A stretch of 64,000 nt of DNA from the NCBI GenBank assembly GCA_965247355.1, contig OZ252011.1:3472001-3536000 (forward strand). Direction: 5' to 3'. The stretch is from RHLJ01 sp965247355 (GTDB lineage Bacteria > Bacteroidota > Rhodothermia > Balneolales > Balneolaceae). The position numbers and the translations under genes were made by a program. Below are positions 62,993-64,000 of this stretch, piece by piece. The notes under the pieces were generated by a model that saw only the letters and a list, made by a program, of their open reading frames with translations, was not told the DNA's origin and did not search any database. Position 1 is the first letter of the stretch. Every line of letters begins with the position of its first letter.

Positions 62993-64000
62993 ATGCAAAT
63001 TAATATTTCGCATAAAGTATTATTTTTTTTGTTAATTACATTTAATTTTAGTTATTCTCTAAATGCCCAAACATGGAAATCCCTTAATGGTCCTTTAGAG
63101 TCTGATGTAAGAGATATAATTATTGAGAGTGATACAGTATATATCGTTTCTGTTGATCTAGGAGGTCTCTATAAAAAGCATATCAATTCGGAAAAATGGA
63201 CTTTCGTGGATGTTGCTATTATTAATAAAGTAAGTAAAGATAGAGTTGAAATAGCTGGTTTAAACTCAATAGAAATAAGCCCAAATGGAACTTATTATGC
63301 AGCTGGCTCTGGTATTAATGTAGATGGTGAATATTTCAACCATTTTTTTGTATCTAACGATTTTGGCAAATCATGGGAAGCAATTCGGGAGGGTATCAAT
63401 TATTTTGAAGGTCCTGTTATTGAGGGTAACGATATATTTATTTCAAGTAATGGACAGCTAATAATAGGTTTTGCCAATCAAATTTTCATATATCATGAGG
63501 AGGAAAAACGATTTATAAAAAGTTCTGGTAATGCAGGTCTAGCTTCAAATAAAGTATTTACCTTTTATGAATATGGCGATACTCTGGTTGCTGGGAGAAT
63601 AACTGGAATTGAGTATTCATCAGATAAAGGAGAAAATTGGATATCATCATCTTTTGACTCACTGGAAGTGTTATCTATCGAGTATGTAGACGGAGAATTA
63701 TTCGCAGGTACAGATAAAGGGCTTTATAAGGCTCAAGCAGTAGATGGATATTATAAAAAAATTCAGGATATCGGGGAAACTCCTATTAAAGCACTTCATT
63801 TATATAAAGGGTTTGTGATTGTCGGTACTGATTCTGGTGTGTCTTTTATTAATCTTGCGACACTTAATATTCAACCTAAATTCCAAGAATTTGCTTTAAA
63901 AAATATTAACTCGATTAACAGTGTTGATAGCTTAATATTCATTGGAACAGATAATGGTGTTTATGAGTGTACTGTCCTAATTAATAACTGTGATTTAACA
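62993..64000 (+). CDS. Secreted beta-propeller (BNR/VPS10-like) protein, 3' part missing
   Basis: The frame is open from the ATG at 62993 to the window end (336 codons). The start is followed by a signal peptide (VLFFLLITFNFSYSLNAQ). The mature part holds repeated blades with the Asp-box-like pattern SNDFGKSWEAI and SSDKGENWISS and repeats such as LFAGTDKGLYKA and FIGTDNGVYEC. It resembles sortilin/photosystem-assembly-type propellers or sensor propellers; the C-terminal domain that would decide this is absent. It is divergent from the subtilase gene, 67 bp apart. Confidence 0.75.
   Translation, partial: MQINISHKVLFFLLITFNFSYSLNAQTWKSLNGPLESDVRDIIIESDTVYIVSVDLGGLYKKHINSEKWTFVDVAIINKVSKDRVEIAGLNSIEISPNGTYYAAGSGINVDGEYFNHFFVSNDFGKSWEAIREGINYFEGPVIEGNDIFISSNGQLIIGFANQIFIYHEEEKRFIKSSGNAGLASNKVFTFYEYGDTLVAGRITGIEYSSDKGENWISSSFDSLEVLSIEYVDGELFAGTDKGLYKAQAVDGYYKKIQDIGETPIKALHLYKGFVIVGTDSGVSFINLATLNIQPKFQEFALKNINSINSVDSLIFIGTDNGVYECTVLINNCDLT

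Noticed and set aside
1..64000. CRISPR array, prophage, insertion sequence or integrated plasmid
   Set aside because: No regularly spaced direct repeats, transposase, integrase, phage structural genes or terminal inverted repeats were found. The single tRNA gene is not flanked by an integrase.

Overview
The window looks like chromosomal DNA of a marine Balneolota/Bacteroidota-type bacterium, close to Balneola or Gracilimonas. The evidence is a moderately AT-rich base composition (about 40% GC by eye), a secreted subtilase with a type IX secretion (T9SS) sorting domain of the YPNPFNPSTT type, families typical of this group (DUF4199, DUF6265, DUF1801, M56-TonB proteins, PD40-amidohydrolases), and often weak Shine-Dalgarno sequences. 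No prophage, insertion sequence, CRISPR array or rRNA operon is visible. It reads as core chromosome with small accessory patches.

Layout. 1-4.7 kb, minus: a truncated membrane-anchored protein, uvrA, and a response regulator fused to an adenylate cyclase. 4.8-13.4 kb: class II DAHP synthase, then a protein-quality group (Hsp20 behind a strong sigma-54-like promoter, an HtrA protease, ClpB) with a cysteine-containing orphan and an outer-membrane protein on the other strand. 13.4-18 kb: a thiopurine methyltransferase gene broken by one in-frame amber codon, a GNAT acetyltransferase, and a large PD40-propeller amidohydrolase. 18-24 kb, minus: small membrane proteins, VOC proteins, lipoproteins and a tightly coupled operon (DUF4199, DUF1801, AraC regulator, DUF6265, lipocalin-like protein, VOC) beneath a membrane-anchored LuxR-type regulator. 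24-30 kb: M29 aminopeptidase, an ABC ATPase, an acidic orphan next to acyl-CoA carboxylase beta, and an M64 lipoprotein.

30.2-37 kb is a fatty-acid oxidation cluster: thioesterase, divergent from acyl-CoA synthetase, FadB/FadN-type dehydrogenase-hydratase, thiolase and a mitochondrial-type 2,4-dienoyl-CoA reductase. Three palindromes sit in the divergent intergenic region. 37-41.4 kb, minus: a 50-aa membrane protein, a secreted coiled-coil protein, a Gfo/Idh/MocA oxidoreductase, a PspC protein and a BlaR1-BlaI pair with a perfect 22-bp operator-like palindrome. 41.4-46.7 kb is a DNA-repair patch: an FeS-type photolyase, a class II CPD photolyase and RarA. 46.7-51.6 kb: an M23 peptidase behind a structured, terminator-bearing leader, an FMN reductase, a two-component system, a lone CheY-like receiver and tRNA-Leu(UAA). 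51.7-57 kb: outer-membrane protein, RelA/SpoT, HU, RuvX, peptide deformylase and Met-tRNA formyltransferase. 57-64 kb: an ankyrin protein, two paralogous membrane proteins, the T9SS subtilase and the start of a secreted propeller protein.

The strongest unusual signal is in the subtilase gene (59446-62925). A (TA)8 dinucleotide tract lies inside the codons of the conserved T9SS sorting-domain ending. In the present sequence the tract puts the end of the protein out of frame, but the canonical ending is intact in the next frame. Repeat slippage could therefore switch the secretion signal on and off.
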